A stretch of 64,000 nt of DNA from Bacteroidota bacterium. Lineage in GTDB: Bacteria; Bacteroidota; Bacteroidia; Cytophagales; Spirosomataceae. Positions 18,008 through 26,111 of this stretch are shown here, piece by piece. The DNA lies in contig JAIUOF010000002.1 of the NCBI GenBank assembly GCA_020161355.1, positions 1-64,000 of the forward strand, given 5' to 3'. Position 1 is the stretch's first letter. Each line of letters begins with the position of its first letter. The position numbers and the translations under genes are program-made. The notes beneath the pieces are model-generated. The model saw nothing but the letters and a program-made list of their open reading frames with translations, did no database searches and was not told where the DNA came from.

Positions 18008-18392
18008 TTGGCTCAATCAGATCCCAGTGGTTTCCGTACAGGTCTTCGAATACCAGCACTCTGCCATAGCTTTCGAGGCGTGGGCCGTTAATAATTTTCA
18101 CATCGTTTTGTAACAATCTTTCCTTGAATGCTTCAAATTCATTGGTGTGTAAAAACAAAAACACTCTACCCCCTGATTGATTACCGATTGCTTTCTCCTG
18201 TATTTCGGATGTGGCTTTTGCGAGGAGAATTTGGCAGGAATTCTGCATTTTGTTCCCTAATATAACCCATCGTTTGGTATCTGACAAGGCAGTATCTTCT
18301 ATCAATTCGAACCCCAAAACTTTGGTATAATAAGCTATGGCTTCATCATAATCTTTTACAATAATCGCAATGTGTGCTAATAATGTTGCCAT
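17985..18392 (-). CDS. VOC/glyoxalase-fold protein
   Basis: A 135-residue vicinal-oxygen-chelate protein with paired beta-alpha-beta-beta-beta modules: LLAHIAIIVKDYDEAIAYYTKVLGF begins the first and VLVFEDLYGNHWDLIEP ends the second. Potential metal ligands (His near residue 7, a His and Glu in the second half) are present, as in glyoxalase I-like and bleomycin-resistance-like proteins; the substrate is unknown. The 3' end overlaps the convergent GNAT gene by 23 bases. The ZIP transporter gene ends just upstream on the same strand, so the two may be co-transcribed. Confidence 0.88.
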   Translation of the reverse strand: MATLLAHIAIIVKDYDEAIAYYTKVLGFELIEDTALSDTKRWVILGNKMQNSCQILLAKATSEIQEKAIGNQSGGRVFLFLHTNEFEAFKERLLQNDVKIINGPRLESYGRVLVFEDLYGNHWDLIEPIKSLNEH

Positions 18393-18397
18393 AAATT

Positions 18398-19225
18398 TTA
18401 ACCTAATGCTACATCCAGAAACATCATTACGGCAAAACCTATCATAGCTCCAATTGTAGAGAGGTCAGTCTCATGACCACTTTGTGACTCAGGAATGAGC
18501 TCTTCCACAACCACAAAAATCATGGCCCCGGCAGCAAAAGACAAAGCATATGGCAAAACAGGCTGTGCATAGGAAACCAATAATGCCCCTATTACTCCGG
18601 CTACAGGCTCAACCGCTCCACTAATCTGCCCATAATTAAAGGCTTTCCATCTTGAAAAGCCTTCTCTTCGCAAGGGCACTGAAACAGCAGCTCCTTCCGG
18701 AAAATTCTGTATGCCGATTCCAATCGCCAATGCAATGGCACTGGCCAACATTCCTATAGAAGGATTTTGACTCAATGCTCCAAAAGCAACGCCCACCGCC
18801 ATGCCTTCGGGGATATTGTGAAGTGTAATCGCCAAAACCAATAAAACACTTCGATGCAAAGAAGTTTTTACACCTTCGGCTTGTTCCAGCTTACGGTCAA
18901 GATGCAGGTGAGGCAATGTTTTATCAAAAATATAAAGGAACAAACCACCACTTAGAAAACCAACCACGGCAGGAATCCAGCCTTTCTTGCCCGCTGTTTC
19001 GGTCATCTCGATTGCAGGTGCCAGCAAGGACCAAAAACTCGCAGCTATCATCACCCCAGCTGCAAAACCCAGCATTAGGTTCAACGCTTTTTTGTTGATC
19101 TCTTTGAAAAAAAATACCAATGAAGAACCAAGAGCAGTAACACCCCAGGTAAACAATGTTGCAAAAAAAGCAAGCAGTATGGGATTGACTTTAAGCAGAG
19201 ACTCCAATGAAAAAGTTAGACTCAT
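18398..19225 (-). CDS. ZIP-family divalent metal transporter
   Basis: A 275-residue inner-membrane protein with eight predicted helices. The two ZIP metal-binding helices are explicit: LHNIPEGMAVGVAFG and QNFPEGAAVSVPL. The long N-terminal helices and LMLGFAAGVMIAASFWSLL place it in the GufA branch, which imports zinc and other divalent cations. The VOC gene starts six bases after its stop. A divergent DUF2905 gene lies upstream. Confidence 0.9.
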   Translation of the reverse strand: MSLTFSLESLLKVNPILLAFFATLFTWGVTALGSSLVFFFKEINKKALNLMLGFAAGVMIAASFWSLLAPAIEMTETAGKKGWIPAVVGFLSGGLFLYIFDKTLPHLHLDRKLEQAEGVKTSLHRSVLLVLAITLHNIPEGMAVGVAFGALSQNPSIGMLASAIALAIGIGIQNFPEGAAVSVPLRREGFSRWKAFNYGQISGAVEPVAGVIGALLVSYAQPVLPYALSFAAGAMIFVVVEELIPESQSGHETDLSTIGAMIGFAVMMFLDVALG

Positions 19226-19277
19226 CTAATTTTAATGTTTTGCACACAAAATAAGTGTTTTTTTTCTCAAAATCCAA

Positions 19278-19285
19278 TAAATTTG
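19278..19285 (+). promoter_or_regulatory. Candidate -7 element of the DUF2905 gene
   Basis: TAAATTTG fits the Bacteroidota -7 box TAnnTTTG and lies 16 bases before the ATG at 19302. I do not see a well-spaced TTTG partner upstream, so this is a half-site call. Confidence 0.35.
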
Positions 19286-19301
19286 AATAAAAATAAAAAG
19301 T

Positions 19302-19526
19302 ATGAACCCTGAAACAGGAAAATATATTATCATAACAGGAATTGTCATCATATTGGTTGGAGTAATTATATATTTTGTCGGAAACCGATTAAATTTTATT
19401 GGGAGACTTCCGGGCGATATCAGATACGAAAAAGATAATTTTAAATTTTATTTCCCAATAACTACCATGTTATTGTTGAGTGGTATCCTGAATCTGATTT
19501 TATGGATAATTAAGAAGCTCTCCTGA
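19302..19526 (+). CDS. DUF2905 small membrane protein
   Basis: A 74-residue protein with two transmembrane helices separated by the conserved segment NFIGRLPGDIRYEKDNFKFYFPI, which defines DUF2905. The function of the family is unknown; it is widespread in bacteria and always short. Here it is monocistronic and divergent from the ZIP transporter gene. Confidence 0.88.
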   Translation: MNPETGKYIIITGIVIILVGVIIYFVGNRLNFIGRLPGDIRYEKDNFKFYFPITTMLLLSGILNLILWIIKKLS

Positions 19527-19890
19527 AAAATTATCAACTCACAATTTCTTAAGTTAGTTTATTGTTTTTGGAGAATCCTATTTTTTTTAAATCTACAAAC
19601 CATTAACCTGAAAATCAAATTTTTAATTTTCCTTTCAAAAAATAACACTTAGAAAACCACATCTGATTTTTCCAAAAATTCAATCTTAGTTTATTTGAGA
19701 AAATTTAAGAAAGAGAGAGCGTTTATGTAATTTTTTTCATCAAAAAAATCATGCTTATATTGTTTTAAAAAAAATAAAAAAATGAACCGAAATGCAGCTT
19801 TTACCTCTAATTCTCCATTCGTAAATTATTAGTTGGTAAAAGCTATAGATTTAATTATTTTTGTAAATATTACCTAAAGAGAACCTAAAT
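19527..19890 (+). promoter_or_regulatory. Upstream region of the ROK regulator with promoter and inverted repeat
   Basis: This 364-base gap has no gene. Near its end, GTTG (19832-19835), a 20-base spacer and TATTTTTG (19856-19863) resemble a Bacteroidota promoter. A perfect ten-base inverted repeat, AGCTTTTACC (19796-19805) and GGTAAAAGCT (19835-19844), straddles the upstream element. Its position suggests an operator for the ROK protein itself. The rest is AT-rich and featureless. Confidence 0.5.
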
Positions 19891-21093
19891 ATGAGTTTTG
19901 AAACTAATCCGGGCGTTGAATATTCATCGGTTGTTGAAATCAAGAAAAATCAATATATCGTAGAAATTTTAAGAGAGATTTATGATTCCGGAGCGATGAC
20001 CATTGCACAACTTGCCAAAAAACTTCACACCAGTGTGCCATCAATAACGGTTTTCATCAATGAGTTGGTAGAAAACAAATGGATAAAAGAAGCAGGAGCC
20101 TCTAAAACCAAGTCGGGACGCCGTCCAAGTTTATTTGATATCAATCCCGAAAAAAACCTGATTGTGGTTATTGATATCAATATTCATGAGACCAATTTTT
20201 ACCTTATAAATCTTAGGAATGAGATCAAAAAGCAGGAAACAATTACCATAAATATCAACAGTGAGGATATTGTAGAAGCCATAAAATATTCAGCAAAAAC
20301 ATTTATTGGGGATAAAAATATATGGTCGATAGGGATTTCCTCGCCGGGTCTTTTAAGTATTGAGAAAGGCATCAATTATACTTACCCACTCCACAATCAA
20401 AATGAACTTTCACTGGCAGGAATCTTATCAAAGGAACTGAACCTGCCCACATTTATCACGCATGACACGCAGGCTTCCATGCTGGGTGAGCATCATTTTG
20501 GCTTGGCAAAAAATAAAAAGAATGTCTTATTGATAAACCTTGACTGGGGTATCGGTCTGGGAATATTAAGCAATGGTTTTATTATCAAAGGTGCTAGTGG
20601 TTTTGCGGGCGAATTGGGTCATATTCAGATCAATCCGCAAGGAGAACTTTGTCACTGTGGTAAAAAAGGTTGCCTGGAAACTGAAGCTTCGGCATCGGCA
20701 CTGATAAAAAAAGCAAAACAAGGACTTGAAAATGGAAAGACATCCACGTTGGCCTTAAAAAAAGATGCCATCAGGCTTGAAGATGTAATTGACGCGGCCC
20801 TGAAAGGAGATGAATTTTCGATTGATTTAATATTTGATATTGGCCGCGAACTTGGAAAAGGGCTTTCGATGGCGATTCACATGTTTAATCCGGAAACTAT
20901 AATAATCGACGGTATTATGACGAAGGCCGGCGATTTGATTGTTTCGACTCTGTCTCAGGCCATCAACAAATATTGCCTGGTTGACTTCAAAAAAGACCTG
21001 GAAATACTGGTATCACCTATGGGTGAAAAAGCCAAAATCTACGGTACAAAATCTTTCGTTTTTGAAAAAATGCTCAGCTTAAATTTGCTGTAA
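19891..21093 (+). CDS. ROK-family (NagC/XylR-type) transcriptional regulator
   Basis: A 400-residue regulator: an N-terminal winged helix-turn-helix (about residues 25-75, MTIAQLAKKLHTSVPSITVF) followed by a sugar-kinase-like ROK domain. The zinc-binding ROK motif CHCGKKGCLETEAS is intact, and the preceding GFAGELGHIQINPQG block includes the sugar-contacting Glu and His. It probably senses a sugar or amino sugar. No obvious target gene adjoins it; pyrB downstream has its own promoter. The inverted repeat in its upstream region suggests autoregulation. Confidence 0.88.
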   Translation: MSFETNPGVEYSSVVEIKKNQYIVEILREIYDSGAMTIAQLAKKLHTSVPSITVFINELVENKWIKEAGASKTKSGRRPSLFDINPEKNLIVVIDINIHETNFYLINLRNEIKKQETITININSEDIVEAIKYSAKTFIGDKNIWSIGISSPGLLSIEKGINYTYPLHNQNELSLAGILSKELNLPTFITHDTQASMLGEHHFGLAKNKKNVLLINLDWGIGLGILSNGFIIKGASGFAGELGHIQINPQGELCHCGKKGCLETEASASALIKKAKQGLENGKTSTLALKKDAIRLEDVIDAALKGDEFSIDLIFDIGRELGKGLSMAIHMFNPETIIIDGIMTKAGDLIVSTLSQAINKYCLVDFKKDLEILVSPMGEKAKIYGTKSFVFEKMLSLNLL

Positions 21094-21160
21094 AAAAGCT
21101 TTTCATTCATAGCTTGTTGCAGCCAATTCTATTTTTTTGGATAAATACTTAGTCTGATAA

Positions 21161-21191
21161 TTTCAGAAATATACTTTAATTTATATTTTTG
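21161..21191 (+). promoter_or_regulatory. Candidate promoter of the pyrB operon
   Basis: TTTC (21161-21164), a 19-base spacer and TATTTTTG (21184-21191) match the Bacteroidota promoter in all but one base. The start codon of pyrB follows 18 bases later. No PyrR- or UMP-type leader structure is visible in the short leader. Confidence 0.5.
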
Positions 21192-21209
21192 TAAAATTAT
21201 TCTCTCTTC

Positions 21210-22133
21210 ATGCAGGAACTCAGCAGTCGTCATCTGTTAGGTATTAAAAATATCACCGAAAACGATATTCAACTTATTCTTCATACCGCCAAAGAATTCA
21301 AAGAAGTTATTAACAGACCGATAAAAAAAGTTCCTTCTCTCAGAGACATTACGATAGCCAACGTTTTTTTTGAAAATTCTACACGTACACGTTTATCATT
21401 TGAGCTGGCAGAAAAAAGACTTTCAGCTGATACCATAAACTTCTCATCGGCAGGGAGTTCGGTAAAAAAAGGAGAGACTTTGCTTGATACTGTCAATAAC
21501 ATCCTGGCCATGAAGGTGGACATGATAGTGATGCGACACAGCAGCCCGGGAGCTCCGCATTTTTTATCCAATAAAATCAAAGCCAATATCGTAAATGCCG
21601 GCGATGGCACCCATGAACACCCCACACAGGCACTTTTGGATGCCTTTTCGATGCAAGAAAAGATCGGAGACCTGGCAGGAAAGAGAATAGCCATTATAGG
21701 CGACATACTCCACAGTCGGGTAGCACTTTCCAATATATTTTGTTTGCAAAAACTCGGTGCCGACGTGAGAGTTTGTGGTCCTAAAACATTGATCCCTAAG
21801 TACCTCACTGACCTGGGTGTGCAAGTGATTGATACCGTGCAGGAAGCCCTCGCCTGGTGCGATGTAGCCAATGTCTTGAGGATTCAGCTCGAAAGGCAAC
21901 AGTTAAAATACTTTCCAAGTTTAAGAGAATATTCGATATACTACGGAATCAATAAAGCGATGCTCGATGCTCTGGAAAAGCCTATCGTAGTGATGCACCC
22001 GGGGCCAATAAACCGAGGAGTAGAACTAAGCTCTGATGCAGCAGATTCAAACCATGCAATAATTTTGGATCAGGTTGAAAACGGTGTAGCTGTAAGAATG
22101 GCGGTTCTGTATCTTTTGGCTCAAAAAAATTAA
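21210..22133 (+). CDS. pyrB: Aspartate carbamoyltransferase catalytic subunit
   Basis: A 307-residue enzyme that joins carbamoyl phosphate and aspartate in pyrimidine synthesis. The carbamoyl-phosphate loop FFENSTRTRLSFELA, the HPTQALLDAFSM block and the aspartate-site motif MHPGPINRGVEL are all present. The length is normal for the catalytic subunit; no pyrI regulatory gene adjoins it. It leads a run of four closely packed genes (nuoC starts three bases after its stop). Confidence 0.94.
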   Translation: MQELSSRHLLGIKNITENDIQLILHTAKEFKEVINRPIKKVPSLRDITIANVFFENSTRTRLSFELAEKRLSADTINFSSAGSSVKKGETLLDTVNNILAMKVDMIVMRHSSPGAPHFLSNKIKANIVNAGDGTHEHPTQALLDAFSMQEKIGDLAGKRIAIIGDILHSRVALSNIFCLQKLGADVRVCGPKTLIPKYLTDLGVQVIDTVQEALAWCDVANVLRIQLERQQLKYFPSLREYSIYYGINKAMLDALEKPIVVMHPGPINRGVELSSDAADSNHAIILDQVENGVAVRMAVLYLLAQKN

Positions 22134-22136
22134 AGG

Positions 22137-22637
22137 ATGAATTTTTCGAACACTGAAAAAATAAAAAAACTACTGGTTTCAAACCTGAAAATTGAAGCCG
22201 AAGTAGTTGCAACAGATAGTTTGCAGCCCATAATCTCTATAATAGCCAAAGATTTATTGGTGGCTTGTGAATTTCTTTTTTCAGATTCAAACACCCTGTT
22301 TGATTTACTAAACAGTATATCGGCCATTGACAACGGCCCCGAAGCCGGTACCATTGACCTTATCTATACACTTACTTCCATTCCCTTAGAGCATTCGATT
22401 CATTTGAAAATAGAGGCCGACAGGAATTTAGACACGGCACAAAAGATATATTCAGTGTCGTCAATCTGGAAAACTGCAGAATGGCATGAACGTGAAATTT
22501 TTGACTTTTTCGGAATAAAATTCATAAACCACCCTGATCTCAGGAGAATATTATTACCCGCAGACTGGGAAGGCCATCCGCTTAGGAAAGATTACGAAGA
22601 ACAAAGTGAATATCACGGCATTAAAGTCAAATACTAA
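22137..22637 (+). CDS. nuoC: NADH-quinone oxidoreductase subunit C
   Basis: A 166-residue complex I peripheral-arm subunit. The C-terminal family signature is clear: WKTAEWHEREIFDFFGIKF, followed by HPDLRRILLPADWEGHPLRKDY. It sits between pyrB and a phosphoesterase gene, about 13.5 kb from nuoIJK and without nuoB or nuoD beside it, which is an unusual separation. The stop overlaps the next start. Confidence 0.92.
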   Translation: MNFSNTEKIKKLLVSNLKIEAEVVATDSLQPIISIIAKDLLVACEFLFSDSNTLFDLLNSISAIDNGPEAGTIDLIYTLTSIPLEHSIHLKIEADRNLDTAQKIYSVSSIWKTAEWHEREIFDFFGIKFINHPDLRRILLPADWEGHPLRKDYEEQSEYHGIKVKY

Positions 22638-23134
22638 TGCTCAAAGTTGGTCTCATCTCTGATACCCACTCCTGGCTAGACCCTGAGGTGTTTAAGTATT
22701 TTGCTGACTGTGATGAAATCTGGCATATGGGTGACATTGGTTCGGTGCAAATTATAGAGCAACTGCAGGAATTCAAACCCCTTAAAGCTGTTTTCGGAAA
22801 CATTGATGATGCAAACATCCGCCATTTTTTGCCTGAAGATTTAATTTTTGAAGCGGAAGGTTTGAAAGTTTTGATAACCCACATAGGCAGTCTCCCGCCT
22901 AAATATTCGGGAAGAATCCAAAAATTATTAAAAATTCATAGCCCTGACTTGTTTCTTTGCGGGCATTCGCATATTTTACGTGTGATAAAGGACCGGGAGA
23001 AGTTTAATTTGGCATATATCAATCCGGGTGCAGCAGGCAAGCATGGCTTTCATCATGTTAGAACAATCATGAGGATGACCCTTGAGAACCGAAAAATCAC
23101 CCATTTGGAAGCCATAGAATTGGGCAAAAGATGA
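22637..23134 (+). CDS. YfcE/MJ0936-type metallophosphoesterase
   Basis: A 165-residue calcineurin-fold phosphodiesterase. The metal ligands appear in order: LISDTHSW (DxH), HMGDIGS (GD), FGNIDDANIRH (GNxD) and LCGHSH (GHxH). The family hydrolyses phosphodiesters; the natural substrate is usually unknown. It overlaps nuoC by one base at its start and the next gene by four bases at its end, indicating translational coupling. Confidence 0.9.
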   Translation: MLKVGLISDTHSWLDPEVFKYFADCDEIWHMGDIGSVQIIEQLQEFKPLKAVFGNIDDANIRHFLPEDLIFEAEGLKVLITHIGSLPPKYSGRIQKLLKIHSPDLFLCGHSHILRVIKDREKFNLAYINPGAAGKHGFHHVRTIMRMTLENRKITHLEAIELGKR

Positions 23135-24630
23135 GAAAAATTATCACTGCTTTTTTATTTTTAATTTCAGCATTTACCTCTATTGCCCAGTTGGTGGAGT
23201 CGAAAGAGGTCGAAATCGCAATGAGCAATTCAGTTTACGAAGATCTCACAATTGTACCTTTGGACAGCAATGGCGTCATAATTGTAAAAGACCAGCAAGG
23301 GATGTTTAATAAAAAAGCGAAGTTGATTATTACAAAATATGACAAAAATCTGGTGCCTGTTTGGTTTAATAATTTTGACCCTGGTTTATTTTTTGAGCTT
23401 GAAAAATATTATTTATCTACCGATGGATTCTATTGTTTGCTAAAAGAGAAAAATGGTGAAAAAATAAAAATCCTGAAAATAGATTTAGATAAAGGAGACC
23501 TGATATTTATCGAAACTGAGCTTCTAACCAACATTCAAATTGAGCACTTTGTTGGTTATAAAAGTAAAGTTATGATTGGCGGTGAATACAACGACAGACC
23601 AGTGGTAGAACTTCACCGTATGTTTGACAAATCTGCCAAAGTTTTACCAGGTATTTACAACAATCATCTTGAGATTCAGACTATCGAAACCAACGAGCCG
23701 GAGAATGAATTTTATCTGATGATGAGAGAAACCAAAAAATGTGCTTTTCGTATACTCTCTTTTGATTTGGAGGGCAAAAAAATAAATGAGGTTAGATTAG
23801 AAGACAAAAATAAAAAAATACTGAACGCCAATATATTGAAAATCAATGAGCAGAATCAGTTTATGGCGGGAAGTTTTGCTGAAGATTGTGGTGACCTTGC
23901 TCTGGGATTTTACTATTTCCCAATTAAAGATCCTGAAAAAAGGCAGTACATCAAGTTTTCTGAATTTGAAAATTTCTACACTTATTTACCTGAAAAAAGG
24001 CAGGAAAAATTAAAAAAAAGAAAAGAACTCAAAGCTAAAAAAGGCAAAGAGTTTAAGATTAAATATAAACTAAACCTACAGCAGCCATTTATATTCGAGA
24101 ATGAAGTGATGCTACTTGCAGAGGTATATTTCCCTGAATATAAATCTAATACATACATTTCCTCCAGAACCCCTTCAATCAATACCTATGACAATGGCAT
24201 CACCAGGCGTGAAGCTACCAACTTCAGATATACCCATGCCATCATGATGAGTTTTGATTTCGAAGGAAAAAAGACCTGGGACTACAGTATTGACCTTAAG
24301 AATCTTGCGAGCGAATCATTGCTCGATAAAGTTCAAGCAAACCATGTTGGCAATAAAGTACTTGTGGCTTATCCAAAAGAGGAAACGATTCAACTCAAAT
24401 GGATTAAAAAAGGCCATAAAGCCGAAACACTGGCACCTTTGGACCTGAAGAAAACCAATGCATCAAAGCTTTCGGAGATATCAGTAGAAATGATTTCCTG
24501 GTTTCCGCAAACCTTTCTGGTGTTTGGATACAAAAAAACCAACACCCTCTATGGTGGTGAATCTGGTGAGTTTTTCTATATGAAAAAAATGGAAATCAAG
24601 CAGCCAGATGAAGAGAAAGATTCAAATTGA
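23131..24630 (+). CDS. Secreted protein of unknown function
   Basis: A 499-residue protein I do not recognise. A signal peptide (residues 1-20, ending SIAQ) is clear. The body is rich in short beta-strand-like segments with alternating hydrophobic residues, compatible with a propeller-like fold, and has one very basic stretch near residue 290 (EKLKKRKELKAKKGKEFK). There is no lipobox and no T9SS sorting domain. It overlaps the phosphoesterase gene by four bases and ends the pyrB operon, 28 bases from the convergent idi gene. Confidence 0.75.
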   Translation: MRKIITAFLFLISAFTSIAQLVESKEVEIAMSNSVYEDLTIVPLDSNGVIIVKDQQGMFNKKAKLIITKYDKNLVPVWFNNFDPGLFFELEKYYLSTDGFYCLLKEKNGEKIKILKIDLDKGDLIFIETELLTNIQIEHFVGYKSKVMIGGEYNDRPVVELHRMFDKSAKVLPGIYNNHLEIQTIETNEPENEFYLMMRETKKCAFRILSFDLEGKKINEVRLEDKNKKILNANILKINEQNQFMAGSFAEDCGDLALGFYYFPIKDPEKRQYIKFSEFENFYTYLPEKRQEKLKKRKELKAKKGKEFKIKYKLNLQQPFIFENEVMLLAEVYFPEYKSNTYISSRTPSINTYDNGITRREATNFRYTHAIMMSFDFEGKKTWDYSIDLKNLASESLLDKVQANHVGNKVLVAYPKEETIQLKWIKKGHKAETLAPLDLKKTNASKLSEISVEMISWFPQTFLVFGYKKTNTLYGGESGEFFYMKKMEIKQPDEEKDSN

Positions 24631-24658
24631 AGGTTATGTTTTGAAATTTTAATAAATC

Positions 24659-25162
24659 TCAAATCCTGTTCATGATTTCCTTAAACCAAACGGTATAGTT
24701 TTCAGGATTTATGGCAATCTCTGATTTTACATTTTCAACCCTTATCCACTTAAAATCAGCCACTTCTTCAGGATTTACTTCAAAATCACCCTCAAATTCA
24801 CCAAAAAACACGTGGTCTATTTCGTTTTCAGTGAGACCATTGTCAAAATAAGCTTCATAATGAAACACAAAACGCTCAGAAAGCTCACAGTCAAAGCCCA
24901 TTTCTTCCTGTAAACGACGGTGCACCGCCGCAAGAAGTGATTCATTTTCGTTGGGATGCCCGCAACAAGTGTTGGTCCACAGACCGGGAGAATGATATTT
25001 CTCCAGAGCCCGTTGATGAATCAGAATTTCTCCTTTCGTATTAAATACCAAAATAGAGAAGGCCCGGTGAAGCCATCCTTTAATATGCACTTCTAATTTT
25101 TCGGCGTGACCAATAATGTTATCCTGGGCGTCAACAAGTGGAATCCTGATTTCCTGAGTCAT
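24659..25162 (-). CDS. idi: Isopentenyl-diphosphate delta-isomerase, type 1
   Basis: A 167-residue Nudix-fold isomerase that interconverts IPP and DMAPP. The type 1 signature NTCCGHPNENE carries the catalytic Cys, and the Nudix helix RRLQEEMGF follows; KYHSPGLWTN is the conserved approach segment. The length fits bacterial Idi-1. Upstream, a minus-strand TATCTTTG at 25219-25212 may be its -7 element, placing its promoter back to back with that of the divergent FAH gene. Confidence 0.92.
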   Translation of the reverse strand: MTQEIRIPLVDAQDNIIGHAEKLEVHIKGWLHRAFSILVFNTKGEILIHQRALEKYHSPGLWTNTCCGHPNENESLLAAVHRRLQEEMGFDCELSERFVFHYEAYFDNGLTENEIDHVFFGEFEGDFEVNPEEVADFKWIRVENVKSEIAINPENYTVWFKEIMNRI

Positions 25163-25241
25163 ATTTTATGTTTATTTTCCGATGAAAGTTTAACTCCACC
25201 GAAACGATTTCCAAAGATAAACACTCCTCTCCGCCCAAGTG

Positions 25242-25272
25242 TTTAAATTCCTTCAAAAAAAGTATAAATTTG
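25242..25272 (+). promoter_or_regulatory. Candidate promoter of the FAH-ALDH operon
   Basis: TTTA (25242-25245), a 19-base spacer and TAAATTTG (25265-25272) match the Bacteroidota promoter with one mismatch. The expected transcription start lies after the upstream in-frame ATG at 25270, so it supports translation from 25288. Confidence 0.5.
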
Positions 25273-25287
25273 CATAAATTTTCTATC

Positions 25288-26109
25288 ATGAAATTATTCA
25301 ACACCCAAAAAGGAATTTACTTAGAATTCGAAAATCAAAGTTTCAAACTGGAAAGCGAAGACTGGGATTATATTGTTAATCAGGATTCTTTAACCGATTT
25401 TCTAAAAACTTGTAAAAAATCACCGGAGTATCTTCCTTCTGAGAGTGACTTTCTCCCCCCGATTAAAAATCAGGAAATATGGGCTTCAGGCGTGACTTAT
25501 TTGAGAAGTAAAAAAGCCCGCATGGAAGAATCGAAAGATGCCGGAGGCGGTGATTTTTACGACAGAGTGTATGACGCTGATCGCCCTGAACTATTTTTCA
25601 AAGCAACTGCAGCCCGTACAGTGGGGCACCAGCAAAATATCAAAATCAGGAAAGACTCAAAATGGAACGTGCCTGAGCCGGAATTTACGCTTTTTGTGAA
25701 TTCCCAAGGTAAAATTGCCGGCTATACTGTTGGAAATGACATAAGTTCAAGGGATATTGAGGGTGAAAATCCATTATACCTACCGCAAGCCAAAAGCTAC
25801 GATAAAAGTGCGGCCATTGGGCCTTGTTTATATGTTTTTGAAGGAAATCTGGGGCAAAACTCAGAGATAAATCTGGAGATAATCAGAAATAATGAGATCG
25901 TTTTCGCAGGAAATACCTCCACAGCTCAAATGAAACGCAATTTTACCGAATTGGTAGCATATCTCACACGAGAATGCAGCTTTCCGCACGGTTGCTATCT
26001 AATGACGGGTACAGGTATCATTCCGCCGGATGATTTCAGCATGATATCGGGCGACATAGTGAAAATCACCATAGAAAAAGTAGGAACTTTAATTAACACC
26101 GTAGAATAA
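25288..26109 (+). CDS. Fumarylacetoacetate hydrolase-family 2-keto-3-deoxy-sugar-acid dehydratase
   Basis: A 273-residue FAH-family enzyme. The family metal site is seen in KWNVPEPEFTLFVN (Glu ligands) and the C-terminal block LMTGTGIIPPDDFSM is typical. With an aldehyde dehydrogenase starting two bases downstream, the best reading is a 2-keto-3-deoxy-pentonate dehydratase that yields 2-ketoglutarate semialdehyde, as XylX does in the Weimberg pathway. The start at 25288 is preferred to 25270 because a TAnnTTTG box overlaps the latter. The sugar (D-xylose, L-arabinose or a hexarate) cannot be told. Confidence 0.8.
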   Translation: MKLFNTQKGIYLEFENQSFKLESEDWDYIVNQDSLTDFLKTCKKSPEYLPSESDFLPPIKNQEIWASGVTYLRSKKARMEESKDAGGGDFYDRVYDADRPELFFKATAARTVGHQQNIKIRKDSKWNVPEPEFTLFVNSQGKIAGYTVGNDISSRDIEGENPLYLPQAKSYDKSAAIGPCLYVFEGNLGQNSEINLEIIRNNEIVFAGNTSTAQMKRNFTELVAYLTRECSFPHGCYLMTGTGIIPPDDFSMISGDIVKITIEKVGTLINTVE

Positions 26110-26111
26110 AA

